Source: Nitrospira sp.
Lineage (GTDB): Bacteria > Nitrospirota > Nitrospiria > Nitrospirales > Nitrospiraceae
Direction of reading: 5' to 3'
NCBI GenBank assembly: GCA_016788885.1
Contig: JAEURX010000041.1
Span: forward strand, 1 to 48,778
DNA length: 48,778 bases
The notes below the pieces were generated by a model. It worked only from the letters and a program-made list of their open reading frames with translations. It was not told the origin of the DNA and searched no databases. The translations under genes and the position numbers were made by a program. Shown piece by piece: positions 27,380-35,346 of this stretch; within the stretch, counting starts at the first letter, position 1, and each line of letters opens with the position of its first letter.

Positions 27380-28513
27380 GTGGAGGATTGGAGACGCATC
27401 CTGGCCGACAGCGTGGTGAAGCCGAAGGATCTGGCCGAACGGCTCGGAGTCGACCCGAAGGATATCGAAGACATCGTGGGGGACTACCCCATGCGCATCA
27501 CCCCGACGGTGCTGGGCACCATCAAGGAGAAAGGCGATGCGATTTGGAAACAGGTCGTCCCTGATCGTGCGGAAATGGCCGATGCCGACGCGGAAGACGA
27601 TCCGCTCGAAGAGGACCTGATGAGCCCCGTCCCGCATCTGGTCCACCGGTACCCCGACCGCGTCCTGCTCATGGTCACCAATCAATGTCCGATCTATTGC
27701 CGCTTCTGTACGAGAAAGCGACTGGTGGGTAAACCGGGATTCCTGAAAAAGGGAGAGCTCGACCGGGCCATTGCCTACTTGCGCGAACACCAGGAAGTAC
27801 GGGACGTCATTCTGTCCGGCGGAGACCCCCTGCTGCTGCCGGATCATCTCTTGGAGCGGATTCTCAAATCACTCCGTACGATCCCCCATTTGGAAGTGAT
27901 CCGGATCGGCACGCGGGTGCCTGGCAGCCTGCCGGAACGCATCACGCCCAAACTCTGCGAGATCATCAAAAAGTACCATCCGTTCTATATGAACCTGCAC
28001 TTCAATCACCCCGACGAACTGACGCCGGAGGTCAAACGCGCCTGCGGCATGTTGGCCGATGCCGGGGTTCCCCTGGGGGCACAGACTGTGTTACTGAAAG
28101 GCGTGAACGATGACCCCGAGATCATGAAACGGCTGATGCACCAGTTGTTGTTGGCTCGAGTCAAGCCGTATTACCTGTATCAGGCTGACCTCACGAAGGG
28201 GACGAACCATTTCCGGACATCGGTCGAGACCGGTCTCCGGATCATCAAAGCCTTGCAAGGACATACGAGCGGCATGGCCGTTCCGCATTTTGTCATTGAT
28301 GCGCCCGGCGGCGGAGGGAAAATCCCACTGCTTCCCGGGGATTATCTGGTCAATCTGGACGAAGATAGCGCGGTGCTGAGAAACTACGAAAACAATACGT
28401 ACCACTACCCCCAACCCGGCTCCGCCCACGGGCGCGAGTTGCCGATGGTCGGCGCACACCCTTCCTGGGGCACAGCGGCGAATGGGTGCGACGGAGGGAG
28501 CGATCACCTGTGA
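27380..28513 (+). CDS. kamA: Lysine 2,3-aminomutase (radical SAM, PLP-dependent)
   Basis: Interconverts L-lysine and beta-lysine using S-adenosylmethionine and PLP. In 377 residues the order matches the family. There is an N-terminal helical region, then DPLEEDLMSPVPHLVHRYPDRVLL, and the radical-SAM CxxxCxxC at Cys103, Cys107 and Cys110 (NQCPIYCRFCTRKR). ILSGGDPLLL follows, and PGGGGKIPLLP carries the PLP-binding Lys near 314. The two Asp that bind the lysine epsilon-amino group in the clostridial enzyme are kept (ADLTKGTNHFRT and VIDAPGGG), unlike glutamate 2,3-aminomutases. True lysine mutase activity is thus favoured over an EpmB role, and no EF-P gene is adjacent. GTG start with AAAGGA 8 nt upstream. 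It overlaps the next start by 4 nt. Confidence 0.88.
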   Translation: MEDWRRILADSVVKPKDLAERLGVDPKDIEDIVGDYPMRITPTVLGTIKEKGDAIWKQVVPDRAEMADADAEDDPLEEDLMSPVPHLVHRYPDRVLLMVTNQCPIYCRFCTRKRLVGKPGFLKKGELDRAIAYLREHQEVRDVILSGGDPLLLPDHLLERILKSLRTIPHLEVIRIGTRVPGSLPERITPKLCEIIKKYHPFYMNLHFNHPDELTPEVKRACGMLADAGVPLGAQTVLLKGVNDDPEIMKRLMHQLLLARVKPYYLYQADLTKGTNHFRTSVETGLRIIKALQGHTSGMAVPHFVIDAPGGGGKIPLLPGDYLVNLDEDSAVLRNYENNTYHYPQPGSAHGRELPMVGAHPSWGTAANGCDGGSDHL

Positions 28514-29661
28514 AACGGGCCCGGGCCTCGAAGGGAATTCTCCCCTACCAAGATATTGTTCAACTGATCGGGAGCGGCGCCATCACATCGGAAGCCCCAA
28601 TCGAAAACCGGCAGATCCAGCCGGCTAGTTTGGACTTGCGGCTGGGGAAGAAGGCCTATCGCCTGATCAGCAGCTTTTTGCCCGAACTGTCCGCCATTAG
28701 CAGCCGGCTCAATGTCCTCGACTTCTATCAGTCCGATCTCGTGATGTATGAGATGGATCTGTCGCAGGGCGCGATCCTCGAGAAAGGCCACGTCTACCTG
28801 GTCCCCCTCCTGGAACAACTGGAACTTCCTGCCACGCTTCGTGCCCGGGCCAATCCCAAGAGCACGACTGGACGGCTGGATGTCTTCACCCGCGTGGTCA
28901 CGGATTTGAACGCAGGCTTCGATGAGATCCGGGCTGGGTATCGAGGGCCGCTCTACCTGGAAGTCGTCCCCCGCTCATTCGCCATCAAAGTCCGCACAGG
29001 CGACTCATTGAATCAAATCCGCTTCGTCCGTGGCGATGCCACGGTCTCGGACGCCGCCTTACAAAAATTGCATACCACCGACCCGCTCCTCTACCGCAAC
29101 GCCTCCCCCCCGAAGGCGCTTCCTCAACAGGAATTCCGCACGGAGCGCGGCCTGTTCTTGCGGATTGATCTCACTGGCAGCGCACACGACGATGCGGTGA
29201 TCGGGTACCGGGCGAAAAAAAACAGTCACGTCATCGACCTGGCAAAGATCGGGCATTATGCGGCACTCGACTTCTGGGAGCCCTTAAAACGACACCGGCA
29301 CGACAGTCTTCTCCTGGAACCGGAAGAGTTTTACATCCTGGCCTCCAAGGAGCGGATACGAGTCCCACCCGGCTATGCCGCTGAAATGGTCGCCTATGAA
29401 GCGGCTTGCGGCGAACTCCGCACCCACTATGCCGGGTTCTTCGATCCCGGCTTCGGCTATGGGGACGGCAAAATGCGGGGCACCCAGGTGGTCTTGGAGG
29501 TGCGTCCCCATGACGTCCCATTCCTCATTCACGACGGGCAAACCTTCTTCAAAGTAGTGTATGATCAGATGTTGGCCATGCCGACAGAAGTATATGGCAC
29601 GGCACTCGGCTCGTCGTACCAACGGCAAGCCCTCACCCTCAGCAAGCATTTTAAGGCCTGA
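28510..29661 (+). CDS. dcd: dCTP deaminase-family protein with duplicated dUTPase-like fold
   Basis: A 383-residue protein about twice the length of ordinary dCTP deaminase (~190), similar to alpha-proteobacterial type 2'-deoxycytidine 5'-triphosphate deaminases. The N-terminal half has IQPASLDLRLGKKAYRL, then ARANPKSTTGRLDVFTR, in which Ser and Arg fit the active site. LYLEVVPRSFAIKVR holds the probable catalytic Glu, and SLNQIRFVRG follows. The C-terminal half repeats the fold (EEFYILASKERIRVPPGYAAEM; GTQVVLEVRPHDVPF; QTFFKVVYDQM). It supplies dUTP for dTMP synthesis. GTG 28510 overlaps the kamA stop (GTGA) with GGAGGGAG 9 nt upstream, so it is translationally coupled; earlier in-frame codons lie within kamA and are less likely. 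Confidence 0.8.
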   Translation: MKRARASKGILPYQDIVQLIGSGAITSEAPIENRQIQPASLDLRLGKKAYRLISSFLPELSAISSRLNVLDFYQSDLVMYEMDLSQGAILEKGHVYLVPLLEQLELPATLRARANPKSTTGRLDVFTRVVTDLNAGFDEIRAGYRGPLYLEVVPRSFAIKVRTGDSLNQIRFVRGDATVSDAALQKLHTTDPLLYRNASPPKALPQQEFRTERGLFLRIDLTGSAHDDAVIGYRAKKNSHVIDLAKIGHYAALDFWEPLKRHRHDSLLLEPEEFYILASKERIRVPPGYAAEMVAYEAACGELRTHYAGFFDPGFGYGDGKMRGTQVVLEVRPHDVPFLIHDGQTFFKVVYDQMLAMPTEVYGTALGSSYQRQALTLSKHFKA

Positions 29662-29663
29662 TC

Positions 29664-30077
29664 ATGGCACCACCCAGCGATCTTCCTGAAGCGTCGACAC
29701 GTCCGTCCCGACCCCATTTGAACCAGGAGAGGCCGGACGAGGAAAGCCATTCCGATCGGCAGGCTCATGTCATCGGAATGATGATCGGCACGGCCTTGAT
29801 GTTCATCGGCTTTCTCGACGTCTTCCTATCGATCAGCGGTGGGTTCGAAATCAACGTGGTGCCGCTGCTGATCTACTTCGGCGGCATCGCGGTCTGGGCG
29901 AATGCCGTGGTCGAGAACCCGACCATCCGCTATTCCCTCATGGCGGGCGCCGTGCTGATCAGTCTGGCGTTTTTCCACTATGGCGAGGTCCTCTTCTGGC
30001 ACAAGCAAGTCGTCTTCTGGTCCACGGTCGGAGTGGTCATGTACTTCATGTTCAAAGACACCAAGCCGATGACCTGA
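29664..30077 (+). CDS. Small integral membrane protein of unknown function
   Basis: A 137-residue protein. A polar, basic ~30-residue N terminus is followed by about four hydrophobic segments (VIGMMIGTALMFIGFLDVFLSI, VVPLLIYFGGIAVWANAVV, YSLMAGAVLISLAFFHYG and VVFWSTVGVVMYFMF). No motif is recognised. ATG 29664 lies 2 nt after the dcd stop, so it belongs to the same transcript. Confidence 0.65.
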   Translation: MAPPSDLPEASTRPSRPHLNQERPDEESHSDRQAHVIGMMIGTALMFIGFLDVFLSISGGFEINVVPLLIYFGGIAVWANAVVENPTIRYSLMAGAVLISLAFFHYGEVLFWHKQVVFWSTVGVVMYFMFKDTKPMT

Positions 30078-30122
30078 ATGGTCCCTCGTGGCGCCGGTGA
30101 CCACGCCCTTGCTTCTTGCCCG

Positions 30123-30851
30123 ATGACCATCGCCGTCATCATCCCGGTTCTCAACGAAGCCCGCTGCATCGGGCAGACACTCGCCCACACTGTCAGGCTA
30201 GGATTCGATGAGCTGGTGATCGTCGATGGCGGGAGTGTCGATACGACCTGCGCGATCGTCGAATCGTTCGCCGGACTCGATCCGTTTGCCACCGAACATA
30301 TCTCGCCACAATCAGCGACCCGCGTTCGCCTACTGACGGCGCCACCCGGGCGCGCACGCCAACTCAACGCAGGAGCCGCCGCCAGCCGTTGTGACGTCCT
30401 GCTGTTCCTGCATGCCGATACGCAGCTTCCGGCAAATGCGCGACAGACCGTCTCGACGGCCCTGTCCGACCAAGCCCGCATCGGCGGGCGGTTCAATGTG
30501 CGCTTCGACTCTCCGTGCCTGATGGCTCAGGTCATCGCCACCTTGATGAATCTTCGATCCCGACTCAGCGGCATTGCCACCGGCGACCAGGCCATCTTCG
30601 TGCGGCGCGACGTTTTCGAGCGCATCGGACGGTTTGCCGATATCCCCCTGATGGAAGACATCGAGTTTACAGGGCGACTACACCGAGCCGGGCCGGTCGT
30701 GCCCCTGTCTGAGACGGTCGTGACCGCCTTTCGCCGGTGGGAGCACAACGGCCCACTGCGCACAATTTTGTTGATGTGGACCCTTCGCTTCCTGTACTGG
30801 ATCGGCATCAGCCCGCATCGGCTCCAACATTTTTATGGCATGGTGAGATAA
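30123..30851 (+). CDS. rSAM/selenodomain-associated transferase 2 (GT2 family, TIGR04283-like)
   Basis: A 242-residue GT-A-fold glycosyltransferase. AVIIPVLNEARCIGQTL, DELVIVDGGSVDTT, PPGRARQLNAGAAASRCDVLLFLHADTQLP and GIATGDQAIFVRRDVFERIGRF are the family blocks; HADTQLP holds the metal-binding DxD-like acids. In-frame ATG 30078 directly abuts the previous stop, but homology starts at 30123. It runs 4 nt before the next gene, its usual partner. The pair is widespread, often near radical-SAM or selenium-related genes, and its sugar substrate is not established. Confidence 0.85.
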   Translation: MTIAVIIPVLNEARCIGQTLAHTVRLGFDELVIVDGGSVDTTCAIVESFAGLDPFATEHISPQSATRVRLLTAPPGRARQLNAGAAASRCDVLLFLHADTQLPANARQTVSTALSDQARIGGRFNVRFDSPCLMAQVIATLMNLRSRLSGIATGDQAIFVRRDVFERIGRFADIPLMEDIEFTGRLHRAGPVVPLSETVVTAFRRWEHNGPLRTILLMWTLRFLYWIGISPHRLQHFYGMVR

Positions 30852-30855
30852 ATTC

Positions 30856-31608
30856 ATGCGTGTTCGACCGACAGAGCGACAGCAACCAGCCTCGACAGCC
30901 CTGGTCATCTTTGCGAAAGCCCCGATCCCGGGGCAGGTCAAGACCAGACTATGCCCCGCACTGACCGAGGATGAGGCCGCCACCCTACACGGCAGTTTTG
31001 TGCTCGACACGCTCGAGCGGACCAAAGCCGCCATGGGCAAGTTCAAGCTTCAGATCGATCGTTACCTGGCTTGCGCCCCGTCAAGCAGCCATGCGTTTTT
31101 CCGGATCATGGAAGCCCGCCATGGTGTCACCCTGTTGGACCAGGAAGGGGAAGATCTTGGCGCACGGATGCAACAGGCCTTCGACACCTTGTTTGCTCGC
31201 GGCTATCGGCACGTCTGTGTGGTGGGAACGGACGTCCCTTCGCTGCCCTTGACCCACTATCGGGATGCCGTGGCATCCCTCACTCGCCATGATCTCGTTC
31301 TGGGTCCGGCCCAGGATGGCGGCTATTACCTGATCGGGATGACGAGGCCGCATCCCCACCTATTCAGAGACATGCCCTGGTCAACGGATCAGGTGCTGGC
31401 ACTCACGCAACAGAAGGCCACGGCCGAGGGATTGAACATCGCGCAGCTTCCGACCTGGTCCGACGTCGATACCATCGACGATCTTCAACAGATGATTGAG
31501 GACTGCGCAGCAGACAAGACACGGCCCAAACAGGACCGTGTCTATTCAATGCGGACGACCGATGCCTTGGAATTGCTCGCCAAACGTCTGCGAACTCGCC
31601 AGACCTAA
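30856..31608 (+). CDS. rSAM/selenodomain-associated transferase 1 (TIGR04282/DUF2064-like)
   Basis: A 250-residue nucleotidyl/glycosyl-transferase-like protein. ALVIFAKAPIPGQVKTRLCPAL is the diagnostic N-terminal loop binding nucleotide. LLDQEGEDLGARMQQAFDTLF, VCVVGTDVPSLPLTHYRDAV and LVLGPAQDGGYYLIGM are the next blocks, with TDVPSLP holding the metal-binding Asp. The C-terminal ~30 residues are charged and variable. Adjacent to transferase 2, as in other genomes, and 11 nt before the SDR gene. Confidence 0.88.
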   Translation: MRVRPTERQQPASTALVIFAKAPIPGQVKTRLCPALTEDEAATLHGSFVLDTLERTKAAMGKFKLQIDRYLACAPSSSHAFFRIMEARHGVTLLDQEGEDLGARMQQAFDTLFARGYRHVCVVGTDVPSLPLTHYRDAVASLTRHDLVLGPAQDGGYYLIGMTRPHPHLFRDMPWSTDQVLALTQQKATAEGLNIAQLPTWSDVDTIDDLQQMIEDCAADKTRPKQDRVYSMRTTDALELLAKRLRTRQT

Positions 31609-31619
31609 GGGAGACTCAC

Positions 31620-32354
31620 ATGCCCAACCACGTAGCCCTGATCACGGGCGGAGCCAAAGGTATCGGCCGCGCCATCGCCCTCGATTTGGCCGGCCAAGGC
31701 TGGTCCGTCGCAATTTGTTACCGCACCAGCGCGGCCGCCGCACAGGAGACCAGTGCGGCAATTGTAGCTCGTGGTGGTCAAGCTTTGGCCGTCCAATGCG
31801 ACGTGTCTGATCCGCAAGCCGCACAACAGCTGGTCGCGCACGTCGAAACCCAGTGGGGACGCATCGATGCCCTCATCAATGGAGCCGGCCCATACCATCG
31901 CGTGAACCTCTTTGATGAAACGGCGGCAGGCTGGCGGGAAATGTTCGACGGCAACCTCCATCCGATTTTTTATCTCGGGCAAGCCGTCGCTCCCGGCATG
32001 AAGGCACGAAAGTTCGGACGCATCATCAATTTCAGCATGGCCAATGCCGATCAAATGGTGGCACAGCCGGAAGTGACCGGGCACTATATCGCCAAAGCCG
32101 GCGTATTGATCCTCACACGCACCTTGGCCAAACTGCTCGCGCCGTACGGGATTACGGTCAACGCCATTTCTCCAGGCTTTATCGATTCCGGGAGCGCACC
32201 GCCGGAGGAACTTGCGGGCGTGGTCAAACGGATTCCTGCCGGATATGTCGGGAGTGTGAAAGACACAGTCGGCGCGGTACGCTACTTACTGAGCGAAGAG
32301 GCGCGCTATGTGAACGGCGCCAATCTGCATCTTAGCGGGGCGTGGGGGATTTAA
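31620..32354 (+). CDS. Short-chain dehydrogenase/reductase (FabG-like)
   Basis: A 244-residue classical SDR. The NAD(P)-binding motif TGGAKGIGRAIAL is at the N terminus, followed by NGAGPYH (N-A-G region) and RIINFSMANADQM with the catalytic Ser. YIAKAG holds the YxxxK pair, and GITVNAISPGFIDSG is conserved. The substrate is unknown; fatty-acid reductase activity cannot be assumed, since the N-terminal discrimination of NADP versus NAD is not obvious. AAGGGAG Shine-Dalgarno. Last gene of the plus-strand run that begins at kamA; convergent with the UbiA fusion gene, 10 nt between stops. Confidence 0.9.
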   Translation: MPNHVALITGGAKGIGRAIALDLAGQGWSVAICYRTSAAAAQETSAAIVARGGQALAVQCDVSDPQAAQQLVAHVETQWGRIDALINGAGPYHRVNLFDETAAGWREMFDGNLHPIFYLGQAVAPGMKARKFGRIINFSMANADQMVAQPEVTGHYIAKAGVLILTRTLAKLLAPYGITVNAISPGFIDSGSAPPEELAGVVKRIPAGYVGSVKDTVGAVRYLLSEEARYVNGANLHLSGAWGI

Positions 32355-32364
32355 CCGGGCACCG

Positions 32365-33801
32365 TCACTTGGCGAAGAAGAGAATGGCCGCGATGATGGC
32401 GGCCATCGCATAACTTTTGGGGTCCTTGACCGCAAACACCACCGGATCGTCATCCATTTGGCTTCGATAGGCCAGCATCCAGACCCGACTGATCCAATAC
32501 AACATCACCGGGCACACCAGCCACAACACATCCGCGTGCGTATACAGCAGAAGGACCTCTTTACTGCTGATATACAGCGCCAACACCAACACCGCCAAAA
32601 GCCCACTGGCCGTTCCAATACTGGACACGTGCTCCAGATCCGTCACCCAATACCCGCGCCCATGCAACCCCTTACCTTCGGTTTGGCTCATGAGCCGCAA
32701 TTCCGTGAACCGTTTCACCAACGCCAGACTCAGGAAGAGAAACAGCGAGAAGGTCAACAACCAATGCGACGGCGCAACCCCGGTCGCGGCCCCGCCCCCG
32801 TAGACACGCACGGTATACAACTGCGCCAAGACGATCACATCCAATAGCACGAATTGTTTCAGGTAGAACGAGTAGCCAGTAGTCAACACCAGGTACCCTG
32901 CCAGCACGAGCAGGAACAATGGGGGAAGCGCAACGGCCAACAGGACGCCCCCGACGAGACAAACCGCAGCCAAGGTGAGACCAAACGGGATCGACAGACT
33001 GCCGGAGGCAAACGGCCGATTTCTTTTCCTCGGGTGCCGACGATCGGACTCCAGATCGAGACAATCGTTGATGATGTACACCGAGGAGGCACACAAACTG
33101 AAAGCGAGAAAGGCCAGCCCCGCCTGCAGCATCAACCGACCGTTGATCAGTTGATGGGAGGCCAGCACCGGAACAAACACCAACACGTTCTTGGCCCACT
33201 GATGGACACGCAACGCCTTGGCGACCGACTTTGCCCATTTCGCCGGCGAGTTGAAGACACGGCTGACCGTCGTCAACGTACGAGCGCGACTTTCAACGGC
33301 GGCTGACGCATTGACGACAATCGCCTCGCTGGCCTCGGCCCATACCGGAAAGTCAGCCGTGGAGTTTCCGGCATAGGCAAAACGGCGAGTCCCGTACCGC
33401 TCAACTAAGAGGGCCACTTTACGCACCCCCTTCAGATTCACGGAGCAGTCACTCCCAAAGACTCGCTCATCGAACAAACCGAGGTGGGTCGCTACCGCCC
33501 GAGCGAAACTCTCGTGGCTGGCCGTAGCGAGTATCAACTCTCGCCCGGATCGGCGTTCCTCTGAGAGAAACTCGACTAAGTCCTGGTCATAAGGCAAGGT
33601 GCTGGCATCGAGCGTCACCCGTCTGGCAATCTCATGTTTTAGGTAGGCTTTGCCTTTGATGAGCCACAAGGGGAGCAGAACAACGAGAAGTGGATTCTGC
33701 TTGAGCAACACGAGAAGTGATTCCCAAAGCAGATCCGTCTTGATGAGGGTGCCATCAAGATCGACGCAGAGCGGAGGTTTTGCCTGCACATCCTTCCCCA
33801 T
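32365..33801 (-). CDS. HAD phosphatase-UbiA prenyltransferase fusion
   Basis: A 478-residue protein. Residues ~1-195 are a HAD domain (CVDLDGTLIKTDLLWE with the nucleophile Asp; LATASHESFARAV motif 2). Residues ~205-478 are a UbiA prenyltransferase with about nine membrane helices. Its first Asp-rich motif is VYIINDCLDLESDRRHP. The layout matches decaprenyl-phosphate phosphoribosyltransferase-type proteins, in which a UbiA domain links phosphoribose to polyprenyl phosphate and the HAD could remove the 5-phosphate. It probably makes a lipid-linked sugar for the envelope. ATG 33801 is preferred; an in-frame start 13 codons upstream is possible. Confidence 0.82.
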   Translation of the reverse strand: MGKDVQAKPPLCVDLDGTLIKTDLLWESLLVLLKQNPLLVVLLPLWLIKGKAYLKHEIARRVTLDASTLPYDQDLVEFLSEERRSGRELILATASHESFARAVATHLGLFDERVFGSDCSVNLKGVRKVALLVERYGTRRFAYAGNSTADFPVWAEASEAIVVNASAAVESRARTLTTVSRVFNSPAKWAKSVAKALRVHQWAKNVLVFVPVLASHQLINGRLMLQAGLAFLAFSLCASSVYIINDCLDLESDRRHPRKRNRPFASGSLSIPFGLTLAAVCLVGGVLLAVALPPLFLLVLAGYLVLTTGYSFYLKQFVLLDVIVLAQLYTVRVYGGGAATGVAPSHWLLTFSLFLFLSLALVKRFTELRLMSQTEGKGLHGRGYWVTDLEHVSSIGTASGLLAVLVLALYISSKEVLLLYTHADVLWLVCPVMLYWISRVWMLAYRSQMDDDPVVFAVKDPKSYAMAAIIAAILFFAK

Positions 33802-33960
33802 AAGCAGCAGGCAGGATTCTATCGGCTGGGGGACGGTCACGCAAGAACTCGCAAGAATCGTGCGGGTGGGAACCCTGAGGAGATGGACAAGGGAAGGTCG
33901 TGCAATGGGCCGGACGGATCAAGGACAGGCAGGAACCCTCTCCGACCCGCCGCCCCCTCG

Positions 33961-34287
33961 TTAGGATGCGGCGAACGCTTTTTTCAACAAGGGCTCGACT
34001 TCGCCCTTGGCTTCCATCGGATCCAAAATATCGGTGTCCCCGTAAAACTGTCCGTCGATGAACACCTTCGGCAAGGTCGGCCAATTGGTCAACCGGGTCA
34101 AGGCTTCGCGCTTGGCCGGCTGAGACAGCACATCGATGAGTTCGTAGGGATACCCGTATTTCTCAAAAAAATGCATGGTCTCCCGGGTAAACCCGCACAT
34201 CGGCATGGCCTTGGTCCCCTTGCCGTAAATCAATATCTTGTTCGCCCTAATTTCTCGTTGAATCTCTTCCTCAATCGGGTCAGCCAT
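33961..34287 (-). CDS. grxD: Monothiol glutaredoxin (Grx4 family)
   Basis: A 108-residue monothiol glutaredoxin. The active-site loop is MCGFTRET, that is CGFT in place of the usual CGFS, kept in its usual place after KGTKAMP. IDVLSQPAKREALTRLTNWPTLPKVFIDGQFYGDTDIL gives the GSH-binding TLPKVFI (cis-Pro) and GG/GD region. Such proteins hold a [2Fe-2S] cluster between two monomers and glutathione, and deliver it or sense iron together with BolA. The BolA gene is directly upstream (10 nt apart). Confidence 0.9.
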   Translation of the reverse strand: MADPIEEEIQREIRANKILIYGKGTKAMPMCGFTRETMHFFEKYGYPYELIDVLSQPAKREALTRLTNWPTLPKVFIDGQFYGDTDILDPMEAKGEVEPLLKKAFAAS

Positions 34288-34297
34288 CTGTCCCTCC

Positions 34298-34543
34298 CTA
34301 CTTGTTCACTTCATCCGGTGTTGTAGCGGTAATCTCTAGCGCATGAATACGCCCGTCTTTCATGGGAGCAGCGAGCGCGTGATACACCATCCGATGCCGG
34401 TCCAGAAGATTCTTCTCAGCAAAACCCGCCGACGTCACCCGCACGATCAAGTGGTCCTGTGTCCCAGTCTTATCGATCACGGTCACGGCAGCGTCAGGAA
34501 ATATCTGACGGATGTATGTCGTCACGGCCTCTGCAGTAATCAT
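34298..34543 (-). CDS. BolA-family Fe-S cofactor protein
   Basis: An 81-residue BolA/YrbA-type protein: AVTTYIRQIFPDAAVTVIDKTGTQDHLIVRVTSAGF, then RHRMVYHALAAPMKDGRIHALEI with the conserved His that shares a [2Fe-2S] cluster with monothiol Grx. The frame opens 65 codons earlier, but that part is not BolA-like. ATG 34543 begins exactly at the family start. A strong promoter places transcription start at about 34545, so the mRNA would be almost leaderless. It forms a Grx-BolA unit with the downstream gene. Confidence 0.88.
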   Translation of the reverse strand: MITAEAVTTYIRQIFPDAAVTVIDKTGTQDHLIVRVTSAGFAEKNLLDRHRMVYHALAAPMKDGRIHALEITATTPDEVNK

Positions 34544-34551
34544 CGTGTCCG

Positions 34552-34581
34552 AGAATAGCGCATCCGGGAAGACGAAGGCAA
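34552..34581 (-). promoter_or_regulatory. Sigma70 promoter of bolA-grxD
   Basis: Minus strand TTGCCT (34581-34576), 18-nt spacer, TATTCT (34557-34552). Start predicted near 34545, only about 2 nt before the bolA ATG. Confidence 0.5.
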
Positions 34582-34653
34582 TCGTGACTGCAAGTGGTGC
34601 AAACCGCTGCGACACCCCGCACGACGGCAGATGGTAATTTGGCCGGAGGGCCG

Positions 34654-34674
34654 CTACACTACCGGTTGGTGTAG
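34654..34674. promoter_or_regulatory. Palindromic element between bolA and the 34720 gene
   Basis: CTACACTACCGGTTGGTGTAG is an 8-bp inverted repeat with one T-G pair. Its size and place between divergent genes fit an operator for a dimeric regulator; no regulator gene is adjacent. Confidence 0.3.
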
Positions 34675-34719
34675 GCGGTTTCCTGACGCTCATGTACGTA
34701 GAATGAAAGGAGCCTTTCC

Positions 34720-35082
34720 ATGATCCGAACGGTTTCACACCATCCCCGTCCGCTGGTTCGAATGATCCTGTGCGCCCTCCTGATTGCCCTTGCCTGCCAG
34801 GCGACCGTCTCGGTTCGACCGGCCTCTGCCGCCGGCTCAGGCTCGGAAGCGATCCAGGGCCTGGGAAGCTACTTCCTGACCTTACCGTACGGCGGCATCA
34901 AGATGGCCGTAGCCATGTTGGGCGCGGTCGCCGGGGCTATGGGCTTCATTTTTACCGGAGGGGACAAAGCGACGGCCGATAAAATCTGGGCGCCCGCCAT
35001 GGGAGGGGAATACGTCATCACCCCGGAACACATCCGCGGGGACAAGGATCTACATTTCTTCGGACAAGCCCATAGCAAGTAA
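34720..35082 (+). CDS. Small exported/membrane protein of unknown function
   Basis: A 120-residue protein. The N-terminal ~38 residues form a signal sequence (basic, then MILCALLIALACQA, with a possible cleavage at ASA-AG). One hydrophobic segment (~62-82, MAVAMLGAVAGAMGFIF) is followed by a polar C terminus (ITPEHIRGDKDLHFFG). No family recognised. AAAGGAG Shine-Dalgarno 9 nt before the ATG gives confidence that it is translated. Confidence 0.7.
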   Translation: MIRTVSHHPRPLVRMILCALLIALACQATVSVRPASAAGSGSEAIQGLGSYFLTLPYGGIKMAVAMLGAVAGAMGFIFTGGDKATADKIWAPAMGGEYVITPEHIRGDKDLHFFGQAHSK

Positions 35083-35346
35083 GACCTGCCGGCACCAGGG
35101 CGCGCCTCCCTTCATACACGACTACCGGCGTTCCTCATACAACACCCCCGCCTACCGACCACGTTCGCCGGTGGTGCATTTCATCAGGCCTGGTGGATCC
35201 CAACCACCAGGCCTGAACCAACCAGGCGCGTCATCCAGCTAACTATCTGAAATCACAAGACTCTCCTGCCTCACCTCGGAGGCACACCTGTTGCTGTACC
35301 TCACTGGCAAACAGTGACAACCACCGACACCATCAAGGAGGGCATC
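35083..35346. other. Intergenic region with two hairpins
   Basis: No gene seen in 264 bases. It contains the long hairpin at 35184-35216 and a smaller one (TGCCTC/GAGGCA, 35267-35284) just before the response-regulator gene. The second could influence its translation. Confidence 0.45.
35184..35216 (+). terminator. Perfect 13-bp hairpin
   Basis: TCAGGCCTGGTGG (35184-35196) and CCACCAGGCCTGA (35204-35216) pair without mismatch around a 7-nt loop. No U tract follows. Likely ends the 34720 transcript about 100 nt after its stop. Confidence 0.5.
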
